NCBI RefSeq assembly: GCF_015674855.1
Contig: NZ_JADMLG010000007.1
Span: forward strand, 248,001 to 312,000
Direction: 5' to 3'
DNA: 64,000 nt
Source: Nocardia bovistercoris
GTDB lineage: Bacteria > Actinomycetota > Actinomycetes > Mycobacteriales > Mycobacteriaceae
In this document: positions 7,453 to 16,227 of the stretch, piece by piece
How positions within the stretch are numbered: the stretch's first letter is position 1
Layout of the letters: every line of letters begins with the position of its first letter
Made by a program: the position numbers and the translations under genes
Notes under the pieces: model-generated
The model's input: only the letters and a program-made list of their open reading frames with translations
Database searches by the model: none
Told to the model about the DNA's origin: nothing

Positions 7453-8790
7453 GTGAGTTCTTCTCCGCGCGTGACCAGGCCCGCCGTACCGGTTTCCGCC
7501 CAGCTCTTCGACCGGGCGAGTGCGGTGATTCCCGGCGGCGTCAATTCGCCGGTGCGGGCGTTCGCGTCGGTCGGCGGGACGCCCCGGTTCATCGCCTCGG
7601 CGCGTGGTTGCACGCTGACCGACGCCGACGGCAACGAGTACGTCGACCTCGTCTGCTCCTGGGGTCCGATGATCCTCGGCCACGCGCACCCGGCCGTGGT
7701 CGACGCGGTCCGCGCCGCCGCGACCGGCGGTTTGTCCTTCGGCGCGCCCACCGAGGCCGAGATCGAACTCGCCGAAGCCATCGCCGAGCGGGTCGAGCCG
7801 GTGCAGCGGGTCCGGTTGGTGAATTCGGGCACCGAGGCCACCATGAGCGCGGTCCGGTTGGCCCGCGGGTACACCGGCCGCGCCAAGATCGTGAAGTTCG
7901 CAGGCTGCTACCACGGGCACGTCGACGCGCTGCTCGCCGACGCGGGCTCCGGCGTCGCGACCCTCGGCCTGCCGACCTCGCCCGGCGTCACCGGCGCGCA
8001 GGCCGCCGACACGCTGGTGCTGCCCTACAACGACCTCGACGCGGTCGCCGCAGCCTTCGCCGCCCACCCCGGCGAGATCGCGTGCGTGATCACCGAGGCG
8101 GCCGCCGGGAACATGGGCGCGGTCGCGCCGCTGCCCGGTTTCAACGCCGGACTGCGCGCGCTCACCGAGGCGAACGGCGCGTTGCTCGTCATGGACGAGG
8201 TCATGACCGGGTTCCGAGTCTCGCGCTCGGGCTGGTTCGGCCGCGAGGGCGTCGCCGGTGACCTCTACACCTTCGGCAAGGTCATGAGCGGTGGCCTGCC
8301 CGCGGCGGCGTTCGGCGGACGCGCCGAGATCATGAACCAGTTGGCGCCGCTCGGGCCGGTGTATCAGGCGGGCACGCTGTCGGGCAATCCGGTGGCGGTG
8401 GCCGCCGGGCTCGCCACCCTGCGCGCCGCCGACGACGCGGTGTACGCGGCGCTGGATCGCAATGCCGAACGACTCGGGTCACTGTTCACCGAGGCGCTGT
8501 CCGCGGCGGGGGTCGAGCATCAGGTCCAGTTCGCGGGCAATATGGTGAGCGTGTTCTTCGCCGATCGCCCGGTGACCGATTACGCGGCCGCCAAGGCCAG
8601 TCAGACCTGGCGTTTTCCCGCGTTCTTCCACGCGCTGCTCGAGGCGGGCGTGTACGCGCCGCCGAGCGCGTTCGAGGCATGGTTCGTCTCCGCGGCGCTC
8701 GACGAGGACGCGTTCGACCGTATCGCCGCCGCTCTGCCCGCCGCCGCGTCCGCGGCCGCGGCCGCAACCCCCGAAGGATCCCGCGCGTGA
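7453..8790 (+). CDS. hemL: Glutamate-1-semialdehyde 2,1-aminomutase
   Basis: A 445-residue PLP enzyme converting glutamate-1-semialdehyde to 5-aminolevulinate. Recognisable stretches: FDRASAVIPGGVNSPVRAF, NSGTEATMSAVRLARG, GCYHGHVDALL, the DEVMTGFR cofactor aspartate, and the PLP lysine at residue 276 in TFGKVMSGGLP. I chose GTG 7453, where the product begins SSSPRVTRP, because the longer frame upstream runs antisense through the neighbouring secreted protein. A CAGACT box lies 7 nt before the GTG, consistent with leaderless translation. Its stop overlaps the next start. Confidence 0.96.
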   Translation: MSSSPRVTRPAVPVSAQLFDRASAVIPGGVNSPVRAFASVGGTPRFIASARGCTLTDADGNEYVDLVCSWGPMILGHAHPAVVDAVRAAATGGLSFGAPTEAEIELAEAIAERVEPVQRVRLVNSGTEATMSAVRLARGYTGRAKIVKFAGCYHGHVDALLADAGSGVATLGLPTSPGVTGAQAADTLVLPYNDLDAVAAAFAAHPGEIACVITEAAAGNMGAVAPLPGFNAGLRALTEANGALLVMDEVMTGFRVSRSGWFGREGVAGDLYTFGKVMSGGLPAAAFGGRAEIMNQLAPLGPVYQAGTLSGNPVAVAAGLATLRAADDAVYAALDRNAERLGSLFTEALSAAGVEHQVQFAGNMVSVFFADRPVTDYAAAKASQTWRFPAFFHALLEAGVYAPPSAFEAWFVSAALDEDAFDRIAAALPAAASAAAAATPEGSRA

Positions 8791-9707
8791 GTTCCGATCA
8801 GCCCGACTTCCGGCAGCGAGAGGTTGCCGACCCGCCCGCCGAACCACCCTCGACCATTGATCCACTCGCCACCGCGAGTTCCCCCGACGAGCGCGCACGA
8901 GCGGGCGACGCGGCGGCGGTCGCGCTGACCGAAGGCGCCGATGTCGCCGACGCTTTCGTGCGCGCGGCCGAGGACATATCGACCGACGAATCCGCTGCCG
9001 AGGCGACCGTCGCGCCCTCGCGCGGCTCCGCGGCGATCATCGGTCCGCGCGCCGAGGACGAGTCCGCGCTCGACGCGAGCGTCGAGACCATCGTGCACGT
9101 GCTGCGCCACGGCGAGGTGCACAACCCGAAGGGCATCCTCTACGGCAGGCTGCCCGGTTTCAGTCTGTCGGTGACGGGGCGTTCGCAGGCGGGCGCGGTC
9201 GCGCGGTCGCTGGGCGACCACGACATCGCCGTGGTCATCGCCTCGCCGTTGCAGCGCGCGCAGGAGACCGCGGAGCCGATCGCGGCGCTGCACGGGTTGC
9301 TCGTGCGCACCGACGAGAACCTGATCGAAGCGGGCAACACCTTCGAAGGGTTGCGGGTTTCGGTCGGTGACGGCGCGTTGCGCAAGCCGAGGCACTGGTG
9401 GAAGCTGCGTGACCCGTTCACACCGTCCTGGGGTGAGCCGTATCTCCAGATCGCGCACCGGATGCTGGCCGCGGTCAACAAGGCGAGGGTCGAGGCCGCC
9501 GGTCGCGAGGCGGTGCTGGTCTCGCACCAGTTGCCGGTGTGGACGCTGCGCCGTTTCCTGCAGGGGCAGCGGCTGTGGCACGACCCGAGGCAGCGGCAGT
9601 GTTCGCTGGCTTCGCTGACATCCCTGGTCTACCAGGGCGACACGCTGGTCGACATCGTCTACTCCGAACCCGCGGGAAGTTCGGATCCGTCGGTGCACGG
9701 CGCATGA
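8787..9707 (+). CDS. Histidine phosphatase family protein (phosphoglycerate-mutase-like)
   Basis: 306 residues. The phosphatase domain starts at about residue 100 with VLRHGEVHN (R107-H108-G109, His nucleophile) and continues with GRLPGFSLS, SPLQRAQETAEPIA and a C-terminal SHQLPVWTLRR histidine. The N-terminal 95 residues are a low-complexity acidic/Ala/Pro extension not needed for the fold. Gene order hemL - phosphatase - thioredoxin lipoprotein - ccdA matches Rv0524-Rv0527. The substrate is unknown. The GTG start overlaps the hemL stop. Confidence 0.88.
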   Translation: MSSDQPDFRQREVADPPAEPPSTIDPLATASSPDERARAGDAAAVALTEGADVADAFVRAAEDISTDESAAEATVAPSRGSAAIIGPRAEDESALDASVETIVHVLRHGEVHNPKGILYGRLPGFSLSVTGRSQAGAVARSLGDHDIAVVIASPLQRAQETAEPIAALHGLLVRTDENLIEAGNTFEGLRVSVGDGALRKPRHWWKLRDPFTPSWGEPYLQIAHRMLAAVNKARVEAAGREAVLVSHQLPVWTLRRFLQGQRLWHDPRQRQCSLASLTSLVYQGDTLVDIVYSEPAGSSDPSVHGA

Positions 9708-10348
9708 GCCGGTGCCCCGCGACCGCCGCACGGACGCGCTCGACCTCGGTCGGGCGCGTCGGGCCGGTGCTGCTCGCCTGCGTCGCGGTGATCGTGGTGC
9801 TCGCGGGTTGTTCGACCGGGGCGGATGCGGTGGCTTCCGGCGGCACCTTCCAGTTCGTGTCGCCGGGCGGACGCACCGATATCTCCTATGATCCGCCGAG
9901 TTCGCGCGGCACCATCGGCGAGCTGTCGGGTCCGGATCTGATGTCGGACGGCAAGACCGTTTCGGTCCGGGATTTCCCGGACCGGGTGGTGGTGATCAAT
10001 CTGTGGGGGCAGTGGTGCGGTCCGTGCCGGGCCGAGGCGCCTGCGTTGGAAAAGGTGTACGAGTCGACCAAGGATCTCGGGGTCGCTTTTCTCGGCATCA
10101 ACGTCCGTGATCCGCAGCGGGACAAGGCGCAGGATTTCGTCACCGACAACAAGGTCGGCTACCCCTCGATCTACGACCCGTCGATGCGCACCCTGCTCGC
10201 GCTCGGCGGCAACTTCCCGACAAGTGTGATTCCGACCACGCTCGTGTTGGACCGGCGGCACCGGGTGGCCGCGGTCTTCCTGAAATCGCTGCTCGTCGAG
10301 GATCTGGAACCGGTCGTGAAGCGCATCGCCGAGGAGGACGGGCGGTGA
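9704..10348 (+). CDS. TlpA/ResA-like thioredoxin lipoprotein of cytochrome c maturation
   Basis: 214 residues. A lipoprotein signal (VVLAGCS, Cys36 as lipidated residue) anchors a thioredoxin domain outside the membrane. The redox motif is WCGPC (Cys105, Cys108), and the cis-proline region near PTTLVLDRRHRVA is typical. It probably keeps apocytochrome c haem-binding cysteines reduced, using electrons passed across the membrane by CcdA, which is the next gene. Overlapping starts and stops (ATGA, GTGA) tie it to the phosphatase and to ccdA. Confidence 0.92.
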   Translation: MSRCPATAARTRSTSVGRVGPVLLACVAVIVVLAGCSTGADAVASGGTFQFVSPGGRTDISYDPPSSRGTIGELSGPDLMSDGKTVSVRDFPDRVVVINLWGQWCGPCRAEAPALEKVYESTKDLGVAFLGINVRDPQRDKAQDFVTDNKVGYPSIYDPSMRTLLALGGNFPTSVIPTTLVLDRRHRVAAVFLKSLLVEDLEPVVKRIAEEDGR

Positions 10349-11160
10349 CGGCGCTGGCGAGCGTGGGGGATTCGTTCCAGCAGACCGCGGCGACGGGTCC
10401 GCTGCTGCTCGCGCTCGGCGCCTGCCTGCTCGCGGGTCTGGTTTCGTTCGCCTCGCCGTGCGTGGTGCCGTTGGTGCCCGGTTACCTGTCCTATCTCGCG
10501 GGCCTGGTCGGCGCCGAATCGCCGCCGGTCACGGTCGCGCAGGCGGGTGGCGCGCGGGTCGCGGCGCGGACCGGACGGTTGCGGGTCGCGGGGGCGGCCG
10601 GATTGTTCGTCGCTGGTTTCACCGTGGTGTTCGTGCTCGCCACCGCGACGGTCTTCGGTCTCATCCAAACCTTGAACGTGAATCGTGAACTGCTGCAACG
10701 CGTCGGCGGCGTGGTGACCATCGTCATGGGGTTGGTCTTCATCGGCCTGGTGCCCGCCTTGCAGCGCGACACCAGGATGGAGCCGCGCAGGCTGACCGGC
10801 ATCGTCGGCGCGCCGCTGCTCGGCGCGGTGTTCGCGCTCGGCTGGACGCCGTGCCTCGGGCCGACGCTGTCGGGTGTCATGGCGGTGTCGGCGGGCACCG
10901 ACGGCACGACGGCGGCGCGCGGGGTCGCGCTGATCGTGGCGTACTGCCTCGGGCTCGGACTGCCGTTCGTGATCCTGGCTTTCGGGTCGGCGACGGCGCT
11001 GCGCGGGGTCGGGTGGCTGCGGCGCAATTCCCGCAACATCCAGGTCGTCGGGGGAATTCTGCTGGTCGCGGTGGGGATCGCGCTGGTCACGGGGGCGTGG
11101 GATCAGTTCGTCGGCTGGGTTCGCGACGGGTTCGTCTCCGAGGTGACGCTGCCGATATGA
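10345..11160 (+). CDS. ccdA: Cytochrome c biogenesis transmembrane thiol transporter CcdA
   Basis: 271 residues, six predicted membrane helices. The two redox cysteines lie in SPCVVPLVPGYLSYLAG (helix 1) and TPCLGPTLSG (helix 4), each flanked by prolines as in the DsbD/CcdA family. It carries reducing equivalents from cytoplasmic thioredoxin to the exported TlpA-like protein. A loop of about 25 residues after the first helix is Ala/Arg rich. Starts with GTG overlapping the upstream stop and overlaps resB. Confidence 0.95.
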   Translation: MTALASVGDSFQQTAATGPLLLALGACLLAGLVSFASPCVVPLVPGYLSYLAGLVGAESPPVTVAQAGGARVAARTGRLRVAGAAGLFVAGFTVVFVLATATVFGLIQTLNVNRELLQRVGGVVTIVMGLVFIGLVPALQRDTRMEPRRLTGIVGAPLLGAVFALGWTPCLGPTLSGVMAVSAGTDGTTAARGVALIVAYCLGLGLPFVILAFGSATALRGVGWLRRNSRNIQVVGGILLVAVGIALVTGAWDQFVGWVRDGFVSEVTLPI

Positions 11161-12836
11161 CCGTGACCGAAACCGCGCCGGAACCCACTTCGGCGCCGCC
11201 GCGTCAGTCGCTGCCCGGCCGCGCGCTGGCCTTCGTTCGCAATACCTGGCGCGGGCTGACCAGTATGCGCACCGCGCTTGTGCTGCTTTTCCTGCTCGCG
11301 CTGGCCGCGATTCCCGGCGCGCTGCTGCCGCAGCGGAACCTGAACGAGCAGAAGGTCGACCAGTACATCGCCGACCGGCCGACACTCGGCCCGTGGATGG
11401 ACCGCTTCGAACTGTTCGACGTGTTCTCCAGTTTCTGGTTCACCGCCGTCTACGTGCTGCTCTTCGTGTCGCTGGTCGGCTGCATCCTGCCGCGCTGCCT
11501 CGACCACTACCGCGCGCTGCGCACCCCGCCGGTGCGCGCGCCCCGCAATCTGACCCGGTTGCCGCTGCATCACACGCGGACCGTGGCGCAAACACCCGAG
11601 CAGGTGATCGAGCGCGCCGCGAGCCACTTGCGCGGGTGGCGCACCGAGGTACGCGACGGCGACGACCGCGCGCGCGACGGCGAGATCACATTGTCGGCGG
11701 AAAAGGGTTACACCCGCGAATTCGGCAATCTCGTCTTCCATTTGGCGCTGGTCGGGCTGCTCGTGGCGATCGCGGTGGGCAAGCTGTTCGGCTACGAGGG
11801 TTCGGTCATCGTGATCGCGAACGGCGGTCCCGGATTCTGCACCACCTCGCCAGCGGTGTTCGACTCGTTCAAAGCGGGCAATGTCAACGACGGCACCGGT
11901 ATGACTCCGCTGTGCGTGCGGGTCAAGGATTTCCGGGCCGACTACCTCGACAGCGGTCAAGCCGAGATGTTCACCTCGAATATCGAATACCAGGCGGGCG
12001 CCGACCTGCGCACCGACACCTGGCGTACGACCGCGGTCAAGGTGAACCATCCGCTGCGCGTCGCGGGCGACCGGCTCTACCTGCAAGGCCACGGTTACGC
12101 GCCGACCTTCACCGTCACCTTCCCGAACGGGCAGACCCGCACCGAGACCATCCAGTGGCGGCCCGAGGACGCGAGGACCTTCCTGTCCAGCGGTGTGCTG
12201 CGCATCGATCCGCCCGGCGGCATGTACGCAACGGACGAGGAGCGCCGCCGCAACCAGATCGCCGTCGAGGGGCTGTTCGCGCCGACCGCGCTCTTCCACG
12301 GGAACCTGTTGACCTCGTCCTTCCCGCGCATGGACGATCCAGCGGTCGCGGTGGACATCTACCGCGGCGACACCGGCCTCGACACCGGCCGCCCGCAGTC
12401 GCTGTTCGCGTTGGATCCCGAGCAGATCAGGCAGGGCAGGTTGAGCAAGGAGGCCAGGGTCAATCTGCGCCCCGGCGAGTCGACCACGCTGCCCAACGGG
12501 ACCAAGGTGAGTTTCGACGGCGCGCAGGAATTCGTGAACCTGCAGGTCTCCCACGATCCCGCGCAGCAGTGGGTGCTGGTGAGCGCGCTGGCGATGATGG
12601 GCGGGCTGCTGGTCTCGCTGCTGGTGAAGCGCCGCCGGATCTGGATCCGGGTCTACCCGGAGGTAGAGACGCCGGGTACCGTGGCACAACGACGTTCCGT
12701 AGTAGAGATGGGCGGGCTCGCGCGCACCGACCAAGCCGGTTGGGGCGGTGAATTCGATCGCCTGCGCGAGCGGCTGCTCGACGACACCGAACCACGCGGT
12801 ACCGCCGCGCGCGACGCGGACCCGACGGGAGAATGA
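11157..12836 (+). CDS. resB: ResB/Ccs1-like cytochrome c haem-lyase subunit
   Basis: 559 residues. Four membrane segments (near residues 40-58, 90-110, 190-212 and 475-492) surround a large exterior domain of about 260 residues, the ResB architecture. Conserved elements are LTSMRTALVLLFLLALAAIPGALLPQR at the first helix (only short parts quoted here matter) and LVGCILPRC. With CcsB it forms the system II synthase that exports haem and attaches it to cytochrome c. ATG 11157 overlaps the ccdA stop; earlier in-frame codons belong to a shadow of ccdA. Confidence 0.93.
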   Translation: MTVTETAPEPTSAPPRQSLPGRALAFVRNTWRGLTSMRTALVLLFLLALAAIPGALLPQRNLNEQKVDQYIADRPTLGPWMDRFELFDVFSSFWFTAVYVLLFVSLVGCILPRCLDHYRALRTPPVRAPRNLTRLPLHHTRTVAQTPEQVIERAASHLRGWRTEVRDGDDRARDGEITLSAEKGYTREFGNLVFHLALVGLLVAIAVGKLFGYEGSVIVIANGGPGFCTTSPAVFDSFKAGNVNDGTGMTPLCVRVKDFRADYLDSGQAEMFTSNIEYQAGADLRTDTWRTTAVKVNHPLRVAGDRLYLQGHGYAPTFTVTFPNGQTRTETIQWRPEDARTFLSSGVLRIDPPGGMYATDEERRRNQIAVEGLFAPTALFHGNLLTSSFPRMDDPAVAVDIYRGDTGLDTGRPQSLFALDPEQIRQGRLSKEARVNLRPGESTTLPNGTKVSFDGAQEFVNLQVSHDPAQQWVLVSALAMMGGLLVSLLVKRRRIWIRVYPEVETPGTVAQRRSVVEMGGLARTDQAGWGGEFDRLRERLLDDTEPRGTAARDADPTGE

Positions 12837-13807
12837 CCATGCCGATCGACGAAACCCTCGCCCAGTACAGCGATTTCGCGTTCAAATCGGCGCTCGTCGT
12901 GTACGCGCTCGTGGTGACGCTGCTCATCTGGCAGTACGCGACCGCGCGCACCCAGCGACTCGCCGAACAAGAACCCGCCATGGCGGGCGGCCCCGTCGTA
13001 CGCCCCACCGGGCCGGGCCGCATCGTCGAACCCGTCGGCAAACCGCTGTCCGAACGCCTCGGCAACATGGCGTTCTCGGTGCTGATCGTCGGCGCCGTCC
13101 TGCACATCCTGTCGATCGTGTTGCGCGGATTCGCCACCCACCGCTTCCCGCTCGGCAACATGTACGAGTTCGTCACCATGGCGACCGCCGCGGCCACCGT
13201 CGTCGGCCTGGTGTTCCTGCGCGAACAGCGCTACCGCGCCACCTGGGTGTTCCTGCTCGTCCCCGTGCTGATCCTGATGTTCCTCGCGGGCACCGTCCTC
13301 TACGCCGACCCCGCCCCCGTGGTTCCCGCCCTGCGTTCGTTCTGGCTCCCGATCCACGTCACCATCGTGAGCATAGGCAGCGGCGTATTCCTCGTCTCCG
13401 GCGTGGCCAGCCTGCTGTTCCTGTTCCGCCTGCGCCAATCCGAAGGCAACGAATCCGGCGGCCCCCTCGGCGCCATCGCCAAACGCCTCCCCGACGCCCG
13501 CACCCTCGACCGCCTCGCCTACAAAACCACCATCATCGGCTTCCCCCTCTTCGGCGCGGGCGTCATCCTCGGCGCCATCTGGGCCGAAGCCGCCTGGGGC
13601 CGCTTCTGGGGCTGGGACCCGAAAGAAACCTGCTCCTTCATAGCTTGGGTCCTCTACGCCGCCTACCTCCACGCCCGCGCCACCAGCGGTTGGCGCGACA
13701 CCAGAGCCGCCTACATCAACATCGCGGGCTTCACCGCCATGCTCTTCAACCTCTTCATCATCAACATCGTGATCAGCGGCCTCCACAGCTACGCGGGCCT
13801 CACCTGA
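12833..13807 (+). CDS. ccsB: Cytochrome c biogenesis protein CcsB (CcsA family)
   Basis: 324 residues, about eight membrane helices. The tryptophan-rich haem-handling WWD motif is visible as WGRFWGWDPKE (about residues 252-262) followed by TCSFIAWVLYAAYLHAR with a haem-ligand histidine. Further histidines lie near the external loops (LHILSIVLRGFATHR). Partner of ResB in system II. It overlaps resB by ATGA and ends the four-gene operon. Codon use shifts to strongly C-ending codons toward the 3' end. Confidence 0.94.
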   Translation: MTMPIDETLAQYSDFAFKSALVVYALVVTLLIWQYATARTQRLAEQEPAMAGGPVVRPTGPGRIVEPVGKPLSERLGNMAFSVLIVGAVLHILSIVLRGFATHRFPLGNMYEFVTMATAAATVVGLVFLREQRYRATWVFLLVPVLILMFLAGTVLYADPAPVVPALRSFWLPIHVTIVSIGSGVFLVSGVASLLFLFRLRQSEGNESGGPLGAIAKRLPDARTLDRLAYKTTIIGFPLFGAGVILGAIWAEAAWGRFWGWDPKETCSFIAWVLYAAYLHARATSGWRDTRAAYINIAGFTAMLFNLFIINIVISGLHSYAGLT

Positions 13808-13851
13808 CCGGGGTCGAGCCGAGTGTTCGGGCGACCACGAGCGAAATGTGG

Positions 13852-13881
13852 TTGGCCGGCTATGACGTGATGCGTTATAGT
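13852..13881 (+). promoter_or_regulatory. Promoter of the HigBA-like toxin-antitoxin pair
   Basis: TTGGCC (13852-13857) and TATAGT (13876-13881) are separated by 18 bp. The predicted transcription start coincides with the GTG at 13889, so the toxin message would be leaderless. Confidence 0.55.
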
Positions 13882-13888
13882 TGACTGA

Positions 13889-14167
13889 GTGATCCAGTCG
13901 TTCAGGGACAAGGAGACGCAGAAGCTTTGGATCGATCGATCCGTGCCGAAGCTGGGAACCGTCCAGAAGGTAGCGCTGAGGAAGCTGACGATGCTCGACG
14001 CGGCGGTAGAGCTGCAAGACCTGCGAATTCCACCTGCCAATAGGTTGGAAAGGCTCAAAGGTGATCGTGAAGGGCAGTACAGCATCCGCGTCAATGACCA
14101 ATGGCGGATCTGCTTCGTTTGGGAAGCGGCTGGACCACGCGATGTCGAGATCGTCGACTATCACTGA
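13889..14167 (+). CDS. higB: HigB-like toxin (RelE/ParE superfamily mRNA interferase)
   Basis: 92 residues. The family signature is clear: the start IQSFRDKETQKLW, a central LDAAVELQDLRIPPANRLERLKGDR block and the core strand YSIRVNDQWRICFVW, with the usual I-V-D-YH end. Proteins of this type cleave ribosome-bound mRNA and are neutralised by the adjacent HTH antitoxin; here the toxin comes first, the normal HigBA order. GTG 13889 lies 7 nt after a TATAGT box and has no ribosome site. Its lower GC compared with its neighbours suggests later acquisition. Confidence 0.9.
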   Translation: MIQSFRDKETQKLWIDRSVPKLGTVQKVALRKLTMLDAAVELQDLRIPPANRLERLKGDREGQYSIRVNDQWRICFVWEAAGPRDVEIVDYH

Positions 14168-14178
14168 GAGGAGAGACC

Positions 14179-14487
14179 ATGGCCATTACGGGACCGTTGC
14201 CTCCGACCTCTCCCGGCGAGGTGCTCGCGGAGGAGTTCTTGGAGCCGATGCGGATCAGTCAGAACGCTCTCGCGCGGGCGTTGGGGGTGCCGCCGCGTCA
14301 GATCAATCAGATCGTGCACGGAAATCGCGCTATCACACCGCGGACAGCGTTGTTGTTGGGGCGCTATTTCGGTACCACGGCCGAGTTCTGGATCAATCTG
14401 CAGACGCATTACGACTTGGTTCGGGAACGAGAGAATCTGCACGACGAGTTGGCACGTATCGTCCCTCGTCCGCCGGTGGCGTGCTGA
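14179..14487 (+). CDS. higA: HigA-like antitoxin (XRE-family HTH)
   Basis: 102 residues. Starts MAITGPLPPTSPGEVLAEEF and has the HigA helix-turn-helix ISQNALARALGVPPRQINQIVHGNRAIT followed by TALLLGRYFGTTAEFWINLQ, the canonical C-terminal motif of the VapI/HigA family. The ATG at 14179 has a GAGGAGAG ribosome site 5 nt upstream and lies 11 nt after the toxin stop. It should bind the toxin and repress the operon promoter. Confidence 0.93.
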   Translation: MAITGPLPPTSPGEVLAEEFLEPMRISQNALARALGVPPRQINQIVHGNRAITPRTALLLGRYFGTTAEFWINLQTHYDLVRERENLHDELARIVPRPPVAC

Positions 14488-14660
14488 CCTGTTCGGCATA
14501 GCGTCGGTCTGGGCGGAGGATGACCGGATGCGCCACAGACGCGGCCCCTCGGGGCAGGGGCTGATTCGCGAGAGTGGTCGGTGAGTTCGGCTCAGCGAGG
14601 GGCGAAGCAGATTTCAGGCTCGGTGTCTTCATCGAAATCGCCGAGGTGATGGTGACGGGG

Positions 14661-15107
14661 CTATTCGATTTGTTCGAGTACTTCGCCGAGGCGGGTGAGG
14701 GTGGTGCGCCAGCCGCGTTCCATCGCGTTGCGGGCCATTTTCTGGCGGCGGTTCTCGATGTCGAATCCGGTGTGGGTCAGTAGGAGTCGGGTGCCTCGGC
14801 CTTCGGGGTGGACGGTCCAGTCCAGGATCCAGCGGGCGGGGAAGGCGGCGCGTAGGTCTACCCAGCTGATCGTCAACTGTTCGTTCGGGCGGGTGGCGAG
14901 GACTTCGCAGGCGATCTCGCCGGGTGGGTCGGTGGGGATCGCGAAGATGAAGTGGGTGCCGATCGTCGGCGCGAATCCGGTGGATCGCATCAACCACTGG
15001 GCGATCAGGTCGGGGTCGGTGAGTGCGCGCCAGACCGCTTCGGGCCGCCGCGGGAAGAATCTGCCGATTTCGACCGCCGCCGGATCGAGTTCCGCATCAG
15101 ATGTCAT
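14661..15107 (-). CDS. SRPBCC (AHSA1/START-like) domain protein
   Basis: 148 residues. The pattern IGRFFPRRPEAVWRALTDPDLIAQWLM, then ILDWTVHPEGRGTRLLLTHTGF and a C-terminal amphipathic helix (MERGWRTTLTRLGEVLEQIE) is that of the Bet v1-like AHSA1 branch. These bind hydrophobic ligands or act as co-chaperones; the ligand cannot be predicted. It stands alone, separated by 173 bp without a gene from higA, which points toward it. Confidence 0.85.
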   Translation of the reverse strand: MTSDAELDPAAVEIGRFFPRRPEAVWRALTDPDLIAQWLMRSTGFAPTIGTHFIFAIPTDPPGEIACEVLATRPNEQLTISWVDLRAAFPARWILDWTVHPEGRGTRLLLTHTGFDIENRRQKMARNAMERGWRTTLTRLGEVLEQIE

Positions 15108-15207
15108 CGGCGCACCGCCTCAACGAATCCGGCCATGTGCCCCAGCATTCCATGTCGGCTCGCGCGAGAGGTCGTCCGCGCCGAACACGCATGCGCCGTC
15201 GACGCGT

Positions 15208-15843
15208 TCACAACCTCGTCACGCACACCACGAACCGCCGCTCCCGGTACACGATGCCGTGGTCGCCCGCTTTACAGGAGTCGGGGCTCGCGGTGTTGTC
15301 GCGGACGGTGAGGACGCGGACCGTGTCGGCGGTGGCGGGCGCCGCGCAGTCGACTCGGCGCGGGTTGTGCGGTACCAGGTCGACGCATCCGCCGACCACC
15401 CAGTCGATGTCGAGGCACAGCGCCGCACCGACCGAACCGCGTAGGGTGCCGTCGTAGACGCGGTCGGCGTCGCTGGGGCAGCGGTCCGCCGCGGCGACGG
15501 TGTCGATGATCTTGTACCGGGAATCGCCCGCGCCGCAGGCGGTTTTGCCGATTCCGTCGGAGTCGAGCCGGACGCAGTCGCCCGCGCCGAGCCGAACCGC
15601 CGCGGTGGATTTCTCGGTGTTGCCGCGCATACCGACCGCGAGCGGCGGCGCGGGCTCGGGCGCCGCGACGGCTTCGCCTTCGACCAGCGGGAGGGTCGAG
15701 GTGACCGCCGCGTCGTGACTTTCGACGGGTGCGGTGTCGGCGCTCGTGGTCAGCACCGCCGCGGCTACCAGCGCGGTCGAGACTGCCGCCGCGACAACGA
15801 TTCCCGTCAGAATGATGGTTGCGCGAAGGCGTCTGCGCGGCAT
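15208..15843 (-). CDS. LppU/SCO3897-type membrane-anchored protein
   Basis: 211 residues. A single N-terminal membrane anchor (about residues 8-32, after MPRRRLR) is followed by an Ala/Pro/Glu-rich linker and an exported domain with six cysteines. The domain matches the LppU/SCO3897 pattern: GAGDCVRL, KTACG, YKIIDTVA, RCPSDADRVYDG, LCLDIDWVVGGCVDLVPHNPRRVDC. The regularly placed cysteines suggest three disulphides. Function is unknown in the family. Transcribed divergently from the secreted protein at 16228. Confidence 0.8.
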   Translation of the reverse strand: MPRRRLRATIILTGIVVAAAVSTALVAAAVLTTSADTAPVESHDAAVTSTLPLVEGEAVAAPEPAPPLAVGMRGNTEKSTAAVRLGAGDCVRLDSDGIGKTACGAGDSRYKIIDTVAAADRCPSDADRVYDGTLRGSVGAALCLDIDWVVGGCVDLVPHNPRRVDCAAPATADTVRVLTVRDNTASPDSCKAGDHGIVYRERRFVVCVTRL

Positions 15844-16227
15844 GGCTGGTCCTCCAGAACTGGTGAAGCTTGGCTCGCATCGCTATGCGAATCGAATTCC
15901 GAGACTTTCAAATCGGAGACAACGAATGCTTACACCATCGCATAGCCGCACGTCGAGGGGATGTCGGGCAACGGTTTTCGCTCACCGCGGTGTCTCGGTG
16001 CTCAGTGGTTCGGTCACGATCGCGCAACGGTGAGGTTTCGCGGCGGGCCGGGTTGGGCACAAAGTGAAGGTTGCCGCCGGATCACCGGGCGCGTTGCCCA
16101 TCGTGTCACCGGGCGCGTTGCCCATCGTGTCACCGGGCGCGTCGCCCACCGTGTCACCGGCAGGTCGTCCCACCATGTCACCGGGCCTGTCGTCCGCTGT
16201 CGGAAACACGAAATCGAGGGTTCCTGA
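15844..16227. other. 384-bp divergent intergenic region with 24-bp tandem repeats
   Basis: No protein-coding gene was accepted here. The left half is relatively AT-rich and probably holds promoters for the LppU-like gene; it contains a 9-bp inverted pair (GCTATGCGA and TCGCATAGC) about 50 bp apart. The right half is occupied by the tandem repeats described separately. Confidence 0.6.
16076..16195. repeat. Five tandem 24-bp units upstream of a secreted-protein gene
   Basis: Units at 16076, 16100, 16124, 16148 and 16172. Units 2 and 3 (core GTGTCACCGGGCGCG) differ at one base; units 1, 4 and 5 are increasingly diverged. Because 24 is a multiple of three, the minus strand reads as an octapeptide repeat (GDTMGNAP), but that frame has no ribosome site or other coding sign. 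The array ends about 30 bp before the ATG at 16228, so it occupies the promoter or leader. Confidence 0.85.

Noticed and set aside
15982..16209. Minus-strand peptide with octapeptide repeat GDTMGNAP
   Set aside because: The repeat is a consequence of the 24-bp DNA array; no ribosome site, no conserved domain, and it lies in the promoter of the opposite gene.
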